Of a DNA stretch of 64,000 nucleotides, positions 38,304 to 47,071 are shown piece by piece; positions within the stretch are counted from its first letter, which is position 1, and each line of letters starts with the position of its first letter. Source of the stretch: Propionispora vibrioides (GTDB lineage: Bacteria; Bacillota; Negativicutes; Propionisporales; Propionisporaceae); contig NZ_FODY01000007.1 of NCBI RefSeq assembly GCF_900110485.1, positions 1 to 64,000 of the forward strand, read 5' to 3'. The position numbers and the translations under genes were made by a program. The notes beneath the pieces are model-generated. The model was given only the letters and a program-made list of their open reading frames with translations. It was not told where the DNA came from and ran no database searches.

Positions 38304-38353
38304 GATTTGCGCGTTTACACCAACTCTTTAATTACTGAAAACAGAACAACTAT

Positions 38354-40201
38354 TCAATGGCCGCAAGCTTCCGGTCCGACAAAGTAGCAGCTTTTCCAGA
38401 TGACTTTGCAGCGTTTTTTTACGCCTCCGGCGGTTTCAGCCAATGCAGCCGTTGACTTAAACCGTCCGGCCTGGTTTTTTACCACGGCAATGGACAGGGA
38501 AATCAGCGGATATTTTTCTTCCACACCATGACGGTTTTTGGCAATGATATATCCCTTAATTTTATCCCGTTCGGTATAAAAATCCAAAATCCGGTTATCG
38601 AACAATTCAATGAGCGCCTGGCACAGAGCTTCCACATTCACCTGTTTTACCACGGCGATAAAATCATCGCCGCCAATATGCCCGACAAAACAATCCCGGT
38701 TGCCCCAAAGCAACACCTGCTGTTGAATCATCTGAGCCAGCATGGACAGTACCTTATCGCCGTTGTCAAACCCGTAGGTGTCGTTGTAGGCTTTAAAATT
38801 GTCCAGATCAAAATAGAGCACGGCAAAGTCCGTGCGCCGCTCCAGTTCCTGCCGCAGTTTTTCTTCAATCAGAATATTGCCCGGCAGCCCGCTGAGCGGG
38901 TTGCAATGCTTAGCCCGGTTGACCTCCAGCTGAGTGGTTTTTTCCAGCAGGCATTTTACTGTAGTAATGCCATAATACAGCCCATTGCGCGTTACGATAA
39001 TATAGTCATATAAATTCTTCTCCGGACGGGACACGGCAAACTTGGATACCTGGTCCAGGGGCATATAATAATCGACAATCAACGGATTGCGGTCCATGAG
39101 CAGGCTTACCTGCCGCTTGGTGTATACGGCTACTCCGTACTGGGTGCCCAATCGGCCAAAGAGGGTATTGCGCATCAAAAGGCCGACCGGATAGCCATCC
39201 TGGACAATGGTAATCCCCATTAAGTTAGGATTACAGTCAAAATGCTCGATGGCCTGAGAGCCGATTATGCTGACTTCAAAGGACGGGTCACGGCGAGCAA
39301 TATCGCCAATCGGTATAGTCAGCGGCGTATGAAAGAGTTCCTGCTGCTTTTGCTCCTGTTTAGCTATGACATGCTGCCTGATGGCCGGCAAAATATCCAT
39401 AAACTCTGCCTCTGGCCGTCCCAGAAAGAAACCCTGTCCATAGGGAATGCCAAGGGAAATCAACGTGTTGAGTTCATCAACAGTTTCAATGCCTTCGGCA
39501 ATAATTTTCATATTCGTCAATACGGCAAAATCCTGAAAGGCCCGCATTAATGCCTGTTTTAGCGAGTCCTTATCAATATCACGCACCAGATCCATGTCGA
39601 TTTTCACAAACTGCGGTCTGGTTTCAGCCAGCATTTTCAGGCCCGAATAGCCGGACCCGGTATCATCAATCGCAATTTTATAGCCCTGACTGGTATAATT
39701 GTCCAGCACCCGCCGGAAACTTTTATAATCATTGATCGAAGTTTTCTCGGTAATTTCAAAAATAATCTTGGTCGCGTCAATCTGATAGCTGTCCAGAATT
39801 TCCTTGGTGACACCTTTTTCAAAACGGGCGTCGTTGATGATCTTCGGGTCCACATTAATAAACAGCATCTGCATATCAGGCAGATGCTTTGCCTTTTCCA
39901 GCGCCTTTGTCCGGCATAAAAAATCTAAATCCCAAACCTTGCCACTCTGCTCGGCGGCTAAAAACAGCAAAGCAGGACTCTCCAACGGAGAGTTCTGCGG
40001 TCCCCGGCTCAAGGCTTCATAGCCGGCAACCGTCCCGTCGTCTAACGATACAATCGGCTGAAAAACCGGCCGGATTTGTTGGTTGGCAAGAACCTGCTCA
40101 AACTCCTGTAGCATATCTGACGTGATCATCGTATCATTCATTGCACCATCTGCGGCACGGTTAGCCGGGTTTTTTGAGGCTTCCCACTTGAGTGCCAGCA
40201 C
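38354..40201 (-). CDS. EAL-CBS-GGDEF protein, probable cyclic-di-GMP phosphodiesterase
   Basis: 615 aa. EAL domain first (about 20-260): YEALSRGP, FINVDPKII, FEITEKT, IDDTGSGYSGL, IAEGIET and YGQGFFLGRP retain the catalytic residues. A CBS-like pair follows (about 270-410), then a GGDEF domain (about 430-590) whose motif is IGGDDF, so cyclase activity is doubtful. No membrane helix: cytoplasmic. I place the start at GTG 40201, seven bases after GGAGG; the frame continues upstream into a miniature element. Confidence 0.88.
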   Translation of the reverse strand: MLALKWEASKNPANRAADGAMNDTMITSDMLQEFEQVLANQQIRPVFQPIVSLDDGTVAGYEALSRGPQNSPLESPALLFLAAEQSGKVWDLDFLCRTKALEKAKHLPDMQMLFINVDPKIINDARFEKGVTKEILDSYQIDATKIIFEITEKTSINDYKSFRRVLDNYTSQGYKIAIDDTGSGYSGLKMLAETRPQFVKIDMDLVRDIDKDSLKQALMRAFQDFAVLTNMKIIAEGIETVDELNTLISLGIPYGQGFFLGRPEAEFMDILPAIRQHVIAKQEQKQQELFHTPLTIPIGDIARRDPSFEVSIIGSQAIEHFDCNPNLMGITIVQDGYPVGLLMRNTLFGRLGTQYGVAVYTKRQVSLLMDRNPLIVDYYMPLDQVSKFAVSRPEKNLYDYIIVTRNGLYYGITTVKCLLEKTTQLEVNRAKHCNPLSGLPGNILIEEKLRQELERRTDFAVLYFDLDNFKAYNDTYGFDNGDKVLSMLAQMIQQQVLLWGNRDCFVGHIGGDDFIAVVKQVNVEALCQALIELFDNRILDFYTERDKIKGYIIAKNRHGVEEKYPLISLSIAVVKNQAGRFKSTAALAETAGGVKKRCKVIWKSCYFVGPEACGH

Positions 40202-40248
40202 ATTGGTTCCTCCGATAACATTTTTTATTCTATTAAGCAACCGTTTCT

Positions 40249-40417
40249 TAGGAAACCGCTGATTTAATGAGCCTGCCGGCCTGGCGAGAGATTTTTCCGA
40301 CTGGCAAGGAAGCAAAAGCGCAGGAATAGCGGCCCCTATTTCAAGGTTTTGCTGACGTAGCCAGACGGAAAAAGATCCGCCAGGCTGCGTGGCATGAATA
40401 AGTCGGTGGTTCCCTTA
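40249..40417. mobile_element. Family 1 miniature element, full length
   Basis: 169 bp beginning TAGGAAACCGCTGATTTAAT and ending GGTTCCCTTA. The interior (GGCGAGAGATTTTTCCG, GGCCCCTATTTCAAGGTTTT, CGGAAAAAGATCCG) matches the element at 48971-49138 in the opposite orientation. It lies between the phospholipase stop codon and the EAL gene leader. Confidence 0.8.
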
Positions 40418-40421
40418 GCGG

Positions 40422-41138
40422 TTACCCGCCGTTCAAACTCTGCTGCGGCAGCCCAACCTGTTCGGAAAACCGCTGCAGTAAGCCGGCGGTAGTACGTTGG
40501 GCCAGCGGTAACAATACCAGTGTTGCCGAGCGAAAATCCGTAATACTTGCCGTTTCATTTACCCACTCGAGCAAATCGGCGGCAATCAGCGCGTTATGTA
40601 AGGCAAGTCGGCAGGGATGCTCACTGTCATACACACCCTGTCCTTCGACGGCAAATTCGTGATGATGCTGTTCGGCCCAGCGTTCATACTCGCGGTGACC
40701 GCAAAACAGTTTGGCTCTGGCATGGTGCGGCACGCACACATCCTGCAGCAGGTGCGCCGCTGCGCCCAAAAAGAAGACGGCTTTGGCGATATCACCACAC
40801 TCAAAATGCTGTACTCCCCGGTTATAATAACCCTGCAGTTCGGCCAGGGCATTGCTAAAGTGCCACAGTCCCCTGCCACTGACCGGATCAAAGTAATGGC
40901 CGGCGTTTTTCCAGCCACCATCCGCCCAGTAGACGCCAGCGTTCAATTCAGCCAAATAACTTTCAAAAAACACCGCGCTCCCCATGAGTCCGTCTTTTTT
41001 TAAAGTAGCAACAGCCTGCCTGTTGCAGAATTCATGGGTAATACCCGGACGGTCAAGCAGACCCTGCAACGGACTGGCTATCGCCAGCATCAGCGTTGTA
41101 CCGGTATATTTCACAGAAGGAGATTGGCTCCCTTGCAC
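40422..41138 (-). CDS. Zinc-dependent phospholipase C family protein
   Basis: 238 aa. By family it hydrolyses phospholipids to diacylglycerol and a phosphorylated head group. All metal-ligand positions of alpha-toxin/Bacillus PLC have candidates: His35, Asp73, His81, His129, Asp133, His139, His148 and Glu152, in THEF, WADGGW, AHLLQD, PHHA and HREYE. There is no clear signal peptide, unlike secreted toxins, so an intracellular role is likely. GTG start at 41138 with GAGGAG nine bases upstream, 26 bp after a diacylglycerol glycosyltransferase gene and in the same transcript. Together these suggest membrane lipid remodelling. No C-terminal C2-like domain. Confidence 0.8.
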   Translation of the reverse strand: MQGSQSPSVKYTGTTLMLAIASPLQGLLDRPGITHEFCNRQAVATLKKDGLMGSAVFFESYLAELNAGVYWADGGWKNAGHYFDPVSGRGLWHFSNALAELQGYYNRGVQHFECGDIAKAVFFLGAAAHLLQDVCVPHHARAKLFCGHREYERWAEQHHHEFAVEGQGVYDSEHPCRLALHNALIAADLLEWVNETASITDFRSATLVLLPLAQRTTAGLLQRFSEQVGLPQQSLNGG

Positions 41139-41163
41139 ACAGCATCACTCCTCGCCCACCGAT

Positions 41164-42315
41164 TTAGAAACCAGATACGATTCCCCGTTTATCGAAGCGG
41201 TGACTGATAATAGCGGCAATCGCTTCTGCCGCCCTTGGTTGCCCAAGCTTTTCTGCATTATCCTGCACAAAAGCCGCGATATTGCCGTTCACAATCATGC
41301 CAGTTAAAAGTCGCTTTAATTCAGCGTCATTCTTTACCCAGAACGCCGCCCCCTTGGCATCCAGATAGGCTGCGTTTTCCTTCTCCTGCCCCGGAATGGG
41401 AGCATACAGCAGCATCGGCAGTTTCATGCTCAACGCCTCACTGATCGTCAGGGCGCCCGGTTTGGTAATCAGTACATCGGCTGCCGCCATCAGTTCCGGC
41501 ACCTGACTGGTATAGCCCAGCAGCTTGACCGGATGACCGGAAGCCGCCGTAACCGCTTGTAGCTTTTTATACAATTTCCGATTCTTGCCGACCACCACCA
41601 CCAGTTGCAGCGGCAGGGAAATTTCATTCAGCACATAAATTGCCTGGCTCACGCCACCCAATCCCAAGCCACCGCCCATGAGCAGCACGGTGTAGCGATC
41701 GGTCGCCAACCCCAGCCGGCGGCCGGCCGCCGTCCGGTCCACAGCCTGGGAGAAGCGTGAATCAATGGGAATACCGGTTACATTCACCTTGGCAGCAGCC
41801 ACCCCCTGTGCCAGCAAAGCCTCCCGCAATTCCGGCACGGCAACGAAGTAACAATCCACTTCCGGATATACCCACAGGCGGTGTACGGCAAAATCAGTGA
41901 TCACGCCTACCAGCGGAATATGAATTTTTCCCTTCCGTTTCAAGTAGGCCGCCGCACCACAGGAAAATGGATGGGTCGCAATCAGCCAGTCCGGCTGATA
42001 GGTTTCAATAATTTCCAGCATACTTTCCTGTAAAACCCGGGCCATTAGGGTTCCCATCCCCGTTCCCTGCCGGCCGTTTTGGGTCCATCGGTATAAAACA
42101 TCATATATATTAGGTGACAAACGGAGCATTCTCAGATAGGTTTCCTTCATAAAGCCACTCAGATAAGACCTTTCGCCATCCATAAAATCGACTACCGTAA
42201 TCTGTGCCAGCGGATATCTGCTTTGCAGTGCGCCGGCAAGCGCATTCGCCGCCCGGTCATGGCCCGAACCAATAGAAGCCGACAGAATCAAGATGTTTTT
42301 GATTTGTCTCGACAT
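41164..42315 (-). CDS. Diacylglycerol glycosyltransferase (MGDG synthase/UgtP type)
   Basis: 383 aa, GT28-like. N-terminal MGDG-synthase domain with LSASIGSGHDRAANAL (7-23 approx.) and a C-terminal sugar-nucleotide domain with LLMGGGLGLGG, KLLGYTSQVPELMAAADVLITKPG (in part) and EALSMKLPMLLYAPIPGQE. Family members transfer glucose or galactose to diacylglycerol. Start ATG at 42315 with GGGGAGG upstream. First gene of the operon with the phospholipase C, behind four PHO-box repeats. I infer that it turns the PLC product into glycolipid under phosphate limitation. Confidence 0.85.
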   Translation of the reverse strand: MSRQIKNILILSASIGSGHDRAANALAGALQSRYPLAQITVVDFMDGERSYLSGFMKETYLRMLRLSPNIYDVLYRWTQNGRQGTGMGTLMARVLQESMLEIIETYQPDWLIATHPFSCGAAAYLKRKGKIHIPLVGVITDFAVHRLWVYPEVDCYFVAVPELREALLAQGVAAAKVNVTGIPIDSRFSQAVDRTAAGRRLGLATDRYTVLLMGGGLGLGGVSQAIYVLNEISLPLQLVVVVGKNRKLYKKLQAVTAASGHPVKLLGYTSQVPELMAAADVLITKPGALTISEALSMKLPMLLYAPIPGQEKENAAYLDAKGAAFWVKNDAELKRLLTGMIVNGNIAAFVQDNAEKLGQPRAAEAIAAIISHRFDKRGIVSGF

Positions 42316-42359
42316 ATTGTCCCGCCTCCCCAAACATCGCATTCTATGATTACAATGAT

Positions 42360-42424
42360 AGCATATCACAGGCAAATTGTACTACTTGTTAAGCTCATAT
42401 TAACTCTTGTTAATTTTTTGTTAA
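42360..42424 (-). promoter_or_regulatory. PHO box and promoter of the glycosyltransferase-phospholipase operon
   Basis: Minus strand TTAACA (42419-42424), TTAACA (42408-42413), TTAATA (42398-42403), TTAACA (42387-42392), spacings 11, 10, 11, then 21 bp to TATGCT (42360-42365). Same repeat and same distance to -10 as at pstC and pstB. Confidence 0.72.
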
Positions 42425-42461
42425 ATAAAACAGCCGCCGCCGGCATAGCCGGCGATAGGCA

Positions 42462-42491
42462 TTGCACGGTCTTAATCAAAGGCTGTATAAT
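42462..42491 (+). promoter_or_regulatory. Promoter of the PhoR-type kinase gene
   Basis: TTGCAC (42462-42467), 18-bp spacer, TATAAT (42486-42491), 31 bp before the ATG at 42523. It is divergent from the PHO-box promoter and has no TTAACA array of its own in the right orientation. Confidence 0.65.
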
Positions 42492-42522
42492 GAAGGCACC
42501 ATATTTCCGGGAGGTGTCAGCT

Positions 42523-44322
42523 ATGTTCCGCTGGGGAATCCGCTCCAGACTGCTTGTTTCTTTTTTATTGCTGGGGATTATTACCCTGTCTTTACTGGGA
42601 GGCTATATTCTCTGGTACTTTTATCAACACAACCTGGAGAGCCTGACCAGCAACTTATTGACCCACGCCCAGGTTACCGAGCAGTTCCTGCTCCATTCCA
42701 TGCACACCCCGGAGGGTAAAGCCTCCCTTGATCCGGAGGTCAAGGAGCTGGCTGCCAAAAATAATCTGCGGATTACGATAGTCGATACGGCCGGAACAGT
42801 GCTGGCCGACTCGTGGGAAAATCCGGAAATGTTAGAAAATCATCTGTCCCGGCCGGAAATCAGCGACGCCATCCGTCAGGGTACCGGCACTAGCATCCGT
42901 TACAGTACTACCTTACACCAGAACCTGCTCTATGCGGCCATTCCTATCCGGCAGCAGGGAGAACTATTAGGCGTAGTCCGTGTCGCCAGTACACTGGCCT
43001 ACGTGGAGGCCGGGTTCGGTCAAATCCGCTCCGCCGTGCTAGCCGCCCTCTTCCTGGTCGCGCTGCTGACCATCCTGCTCAGTCTGCGGCTGGCCAAGCA
43101 CTATACAGCGCCACTGGAGGACATCACCGCCGCCGCACTCGCCATTGCCAACGGGGACCTCAAACGCCGTGTCCACACCCACACCGGTGACGAGCTTGAC
43201 TTTCTGTCTCAAGCGTTAAATAATCTGGCATCCAATCTGGATGACAAAATTCATGAAGCCCAGGCAGAGACGCAAAAGCTGTCGCTAATTTTACAGCATA
43301 TGGACAATGCCGTTATCCTGCTCGATCGCTACGGCCGGGTTACGGCCATCAATAAAATGGCCAAAGACACCTTTTCCATTGACGATGCCATGATGGGCCA
43401 GCATAATCTGCAGGTCATCGGCAACAGCCTGCTTAATCAGGCTATTCAGGAAACCCTCCAGTCTTCCGTAAACAAATCGATTGATTTAAAAACCAATATC
43501 GGCGGCAACAAACGGGTATTCCGGGTTTTTGTCGCCCCCATCATCGACCCCGAGCAAGAAACTACGGGAATTCTTACCGTGTTCCACGATATAACCGTGC
43601 TGCAGGAAATCCACGAACGCCAGGCCGAGTTTGTGGCCAATGCCTCGCACGAATTGGCCACCCCGCTGACCGCCATTAAAGGCTTTGCCGAAACGCTGCT
43701 GGACGGCGCCCTCCAGGACCCTGAACTGAGCAGCCGCTTTGTCAACATCATCCACAACCAGGCTGAACGCATGCACCGGCTGGTAAAGGATTTGTTGCAA
43801 CTGGCCAAGCTTAATTCCCAGGAATACCGCCAGCAAATCAGTCTGGAACCGGTCAAACTGCAGCCACTGCTAGAGACGGTAGTTCAGGAACTGCTGCCGA
43901 ATATCGAACGAAAAGAGCAGCATCTGTCGCTGGAAGTGACAGAAAACCTGACGATTCCCGCCCACCCTGACTGGTTAAAACAGGCATTAGTCAATTTACT
44001 GGACAACAGCAACAAATACACACCCAATGAAGGCAAAATTATCATTACCGCCTGGCAGGAAGCGACGCAGGCCTGCATCAGAATCCAAGATACCGGTCTG
44101 GGCATTCCGTCCCAGGATCTGCCGCTGATCTTCGAGCGTTTTTACCGCGTGGAACGGGCCCGAACCCGCAGCACCGGCGGCACCGGTCTGGGCCTGGCCA
44201 TTGTCAAATTCATTACCGAAATGCATGGCGGCCAAATTAACGTAACCAGCGAACTCAATCGCGGCACGGCCTTCACCTTACGGCTGCCGCTCGGCCCGGC
44301 ACCGGAAAAACCATCAGAATAG
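42523..44322 (+). CDS. phoR: PhoR-type membrane histidine kinase
   Basis: 599 aa. Helix near 10-32, extracytoplasmic sensor (about 33-160, with IVDTAGTVLADSWENPE), second helix near 165-185, HAMP, PAS (about 245-345), HisKA NASHELATPLTAIKGFAETL and HATPase (QALVNLLDNSNKYT, DTGLGIP, GGTGLGLAI). This HAMP-PAS-HisKA plan is that of Firmicute PhoR. GGGAGG lies eight bases before the ATG; the long open extension upstream to 42223 crosses the promoter. Its regulator partner is probably the PhoP-type protein at 49136, more than 4 kb away. Confidence 0.85.
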   Translation: MFRWGIRSRLLVSFLLLGIITLSLLGGYILWYFYQHNLESLTSNLLTHAQVTEQFLLHSMHTPEGKASLDPEVKELAAKNNLRITIVDTAGTVLADSWENPEMLENHLSRPEISDAIRQGTGTSIRYSTTLHQNLLYAAIPIRQQGELLGVVRVASTLAYVEAGFGQIRSAVLAALFLVALLTILLSLRLAKHYTAPLEDITAAALAIANGDLKRRVHTHTGDELDFLSQALNNLASNLDDKIHEAQAETQKLSLILQHMDNAVILLDRYGRVTAINKMAKDTFSIDDAMMGQHNLQVIGNSLLNQAIQETLQSSVNKSIDLKTNIGGNKRVFRVFVAPIIDPEQETTGILTVFHDITVLQEIHERQAEFVANASHELATPLTAIKGFAETLLDGALQDPELSSRFVNIIHNQAERMHRLVKDLLQLAKLNSQEYRQQISLEPVKLQPLLETVVQELLPNIERKEQHLSLEVTENLTIPAHPDWLKQALVNLLDNSNKYTPNEGKIIITAWQEATQACIRIQDTGLGIPSQDLPLIFERFYRVERARTRSTGGTGLGLAIVKFITEMHGGQINVTSELNRGTAFTLRLPLGPAPEKPSE

Positions 44323-44468
44323 TAGTTCCCTTTACTATCAAACGCGGGGCGATCACATCGTTTCGCGTTTGGTTTTACCTGATTTTAAAGAAACCATAAC
44401 TCATAGCCCGCCGGCTTCGCATATACTGTATATAGGCAGGTCAATATTCTCAGGAAAGAGGGATTGTA

Positions 44469-45854
44469 TTGAATAAGTATTATGTACTGGATACGAACGT
44501 ACTGCTTCACTCTCCTCAGTCACTATTTGCTTTCAATGAACATACCGTCATTATTCCTGAAGTTGTTCTCGAAGAATTAGACCGCTTTAAAAGTGAATCC
44601 AGCGACCGCGGCGCCAACAGCCGCGAGGTCAGCCGGATTCTTGACCGGTTTCGCACACAAGGCAACCTGCTGGCCGGCGTTCCTTTGTCCGAGCAGGGCG
44701 GGAGCTTACGCATCGAAACCAACCATCTGGACACCACACTGCCACCCCATTGGGATCGCAGCAAAGGCGATAACCGTATTCTCCAGGTTTGCAAGGGCTT
44801 TATGGAACAGGGCCACCCCACCATCCTGGTAAGCCGTGATACCAACATGCGAGTCAAAGCGACCATTCTAAAGATACAGGCAGAAGATTACCTGAACGAT
44901 AAAGTTGCCAGTATTGAAAAACAGTATACCGGCCGTCTGGTCGTATACACCTCCTCCGAAATCATCAATGTCTTTCATGACGACGATAGTCATACCATTT
45001 CCCCCGAAGCTCTGTTCGTTTATGATGAACCCAGCCACACAGTAATTCCGGCGACACTGGAAACCAACCAGTTTCTTCTGATCAAGTCCACCGACAACGA
45101 GCGGCATACCGCGTTGGGACGGTTTGACGGCAAACAGGTCGTCCATCTGCGTTACGCCAACCGCAACCCCTTTGGCGTGATTCCCCGCAACATCGGCCAG
45201 ATCTTTATGCAAGAGTGCCTGATGATGAGCGCCGCCGAAGCTCCGCTGGTCATTATCAAAGGGCCGGCCGGAACGGCCAAGACCTTCTACGCCCTGGCGG
45301 TGGGCCTCTATAAACAGCTCGAATGCCGCCCCCGGGATTACCACCACCTCTTAATCTGCCGCCCCAATATTCCGATGGATGAGGACATCGGGTTTCTGCC
45401 CGGTTCGGAAAAAGAAAAAATTGATCCCTATATGCGGGCTGTACGGGATAATCTCTTTTTACTGCTGGCCGGCCACAATATGACGGAGGCCAAGGAAATC
45501 GCCCAGGCTGAAGATACCGTGCAAATGCTGTTCGACAAACGGACCATTCAAACCGAAGCACTGGCTTATCAACGGGGCCGTTCGCTGCAAAAATACTGGA
45601 TGATCCTGGACGAAATGCAAAACTCCACGCCCCGCCAGGCCAAAGGGGTGATCACCCGTCCCGGTTTGGGCACAAAAATCATCCTGCTGGGCGACCCGGA
45701 ACAAATTGACCATCCCTTCCTCGACAGCCGTTCCAACGGCCTGTCCTATGCCAGCGAAAAAATGCGCGGCTCCAAGCTGTGCTTCCAGGTGACGCTGCAG
45801 CACGACGAATGCGAGCGGTCACCGCTGGCTGCCGAAGCGGCCCTGCGCCTGTAA
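44469..45854 (+). CDS. PIN-PhoH fusion ATPase (PhoH2 type)
   Basis: 461 aa. N-terminal PIN ribonuclease-like domain (YVLDTNVLLHSPQSL, EVVLEELDRFK, DNRILQVC) and a C-terminal PhoH ATPase (Walker A IKGPAGTAKTF, Walker B WMILDEMQNSTP, LLGDPEQIDHPFLDSRSNGL). Homologues have RNA helicase and RNase activity in mycobacteria. TTG start at 44469 with GAGGG six bases upstream. PhoH was named for phosphate-starvation induction in E. coli; I see no PHO-box array here. Confidence 0.9.
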   Translation: MNKYYVLDTNVLLHSPQSLFAFNEHTVIIPEVVLEELDRFKSESSDRGANSREVSRILDRFRTQGNLLAGVPLSEQGGSLRIETNHLDTTLPPHWDRSKGDNRILQVCKGFMEQGHPTILVSRDTNMRVKATILKIQAEDYLNDKVASIEKQYTGRLVVYTSSEIINVFHDDDSHTISPEALFVYDEPSHTVIPATLETNQFLLIKSTDNERHTALGRFDGKQVVHLRYANRNPFGVIPRNIGQIFMQECLMMSAAEAPLVIIKGPAGTAKTFYALAVGLYKQLECRPRDYHHLLICRPNIPMDEDIGFLPGSEKEKIDPYMRAVRDNLFLLLAGHNMTEAKEIAQAEDTVQMLFDKRTIQTEALAYQRGRSLQKYWMILDEMQNSTPRQAKGVITRPGLGTKIILLGDPEQIDHPFLDSRSNGLSYASEKMRGSKLCFQVTLQHDECERSPLAAEAALRL

Positions 45855-45862
45855 AAACCGTA

Positions 45863-45905
45863 AAAGGCTGCTGTGTCAGGAAACTCTCCTGTCACAGCAG
45901 CCTTT
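45863..45905. terminator. Bidirectional terminator between phoH and the zinc-binding lipoprotein
   Basis: Perfect AAAGGCTGCTGTG/CACAGCAGCCTTT arms (45863-45875, 45893-45905), located between two convergent genes. Confidence 0.85.
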
Positions 45906-45928
45906 CTCACACCCGTTGGCGCTCAGGA

Positions 45929-46897
45929 CTATTCCTGCAGCGCCTTTTTCAGGTTAACCAGATTCTCCCGCATAACGGTCAAATAGTTTTTCCCTTGCTT
46001 CAATTCGTCTTCACCGAGGCTCTCCACCGGATTGAGCACCAACAGGCCGGCACCGGTTTCTTTCGAAATGGTCTGGGCCAGCTTGGGGCTGACAATGGTT
46101 TCGAAGAATATGTATTTTACATTATGTTCGCGGCAGAACTGCACCACATTGGCCATTTTCTCCGGTGTCGGTTCACTGTCCGGCGAAAGTCCCATGATGG
46201 CAACCTGCTGCAGATTGTACCGTTTAGCCAGATAGCCAAAGGCGGCATGACTTGTAACAATATCCCGGCTGGACACGTTGGCCAGCGTCGTCCGGTATTC
46301 CTGATCCAATGCTTGTAATTCGGCTTTGAACTTTTCACCGTTCTGTTCATAATATGCCTTATTCTGAGGATCAGCCTCACTCAGGGCCTGCACAATCGTA
46401 TCCACTTCCTGCTGGGCCGCAACAGGGTCCAGCCATACGTGAACATCCATGTGTTCATGGTGGGTATCCTTAGCCGCATGCTCCGCTTCCTGCCCGTCAG
46501 CTTCCTCCTCTTCAGCAGGTCCTTCCATCAACGGAATACCCCGGCTGACCTCCACGGCTTTCGCATCACCCAGCACATCGGGTTTTAGCAGCTTATCCAC
46601 CGGTTCCAGTCCGGCACTCTGGTATAAAAAGAGTTTGGCGGTTTTTATCCTGGCCAGGTCTTTAGGACTTGGCTCCCAGTCGTGAGGTTCGGCACCGGGT
46701 GGAATGAGCATGCTGACCTCTGCCTTATCACCGGCTACCTGCTTGGCAAACTCATATACCGGATACATGGTGGTCACCACCTTCAGGCCGGAACCTGCCG
46801 TGGCGGTACTGTCGGCCTGTTTGCCGCAGCCTGAGAGAAAAAGCGCTCCGGCCGCCACAACTGCCACAATCATCCACAATAAGCGAACTGACTTCAT
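45929..46897 (-). CDS. znuA: Zinc ABC transporter substrate-binding lipoprotein (ZnuA/AdcA type)
   Basis: 322 aa. Lipobox FLSGC, cluster A-I fold with metal His in PPGAEPHDWEPSPKD, an acidic and His-rich loop (AEEEEADGQEAEHAAKDTHH and DTHHEHMDVHVW), HAAFGYLAKRYNLQ and a late Glu/Asp site. The His-rich loop is characteristic of zinc proteins. No permease or ATPase gene is adjacent. It is preceded by a strong promoter and a 22-bp perfect palindrome that is probably a Fur-family (Zur) operator. Confidence 0.9.
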   Translation of the reverse strand: MKSVRLLWMIVAVVAAGALFLSGCGKQADSTATAGSGLKVVTTMYPVYEFAKQVAGDKAEVSMLIPPGAEPHDWEPSPKDLARIKTAKLFLYQSAGLEPVDKLLKPDVLGDAKAVEVSRGIPLMEGPAEEEEADGQEAEHAAKDTHHEHMDVHVWLDPVAAQQEVDTIVQALSEADPQNKAYYEQNGEKFKAELQALDQEYRTTLANVSSRDIVTSHAAFGYLAKRYNLQQVAIMGLSPDSEPTPEKMANVVQFCREHNVKYIFFETIVSPKLAQTISKETGAGLLVLNPVESLGEDELKQGKNYLTVMRENLVNLKKALQE

Positions 46898-46923
46898 AAC
46901 ATCCTCCTTGATCGTATCTTTGG

Positions 46924-46974
46924 TTAATAAGAATATTCTTATTAAAGTATAGAGTAAAAAAAATCCTTCGTCAA
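46924..46974 (-). promoter_or_regulatory. Promoter with 22-bp palindromic operator of the zinc-binding lipoprotein gene
   Basis: Minus strand TTGACG (46969-46974), 17-bp spacer, TATACT (46946-46951), immediately followed by a perfect 22-bp palindrome whose half site is TTAATAAGAAT (46924-46945). Placement over the start site and the gene's function suggest repression by Zur or another Fur-family protein. Confidence 0.75.
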
Positions 46975-47006
46975 GCTACATGAGAATTTTTTTCGTTAGC
47001 TGACAA

Positions 47007-47036
47007 GCAACCCCCCGGCCTCAGCCGGGGGGTTGC
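47007..47036 (-). terminator. GC-rich terminator after the 47-aa gene
   Basis: Perfect 13-bp stem GCAACCCCCCGGC/GCCGGGGGGTTGC with a 4-base loop. On the minus strand a T-rich stretch follows about 18 bases later. Confidence 0.7.
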
Positions 47037-47071
47037 AAGAAGGTTAATGATATATCCGAAAAAAAGTGTCC

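Noticed and set aside
42408-42424. PHO box acting on the PhoR-type kinase gene as well
   Set aside because: The direct repeats are oriented towards the glycosyltransferase gene; the kinase has its own TTGCAC/TATAAT promoter with no repeat overlapping it.
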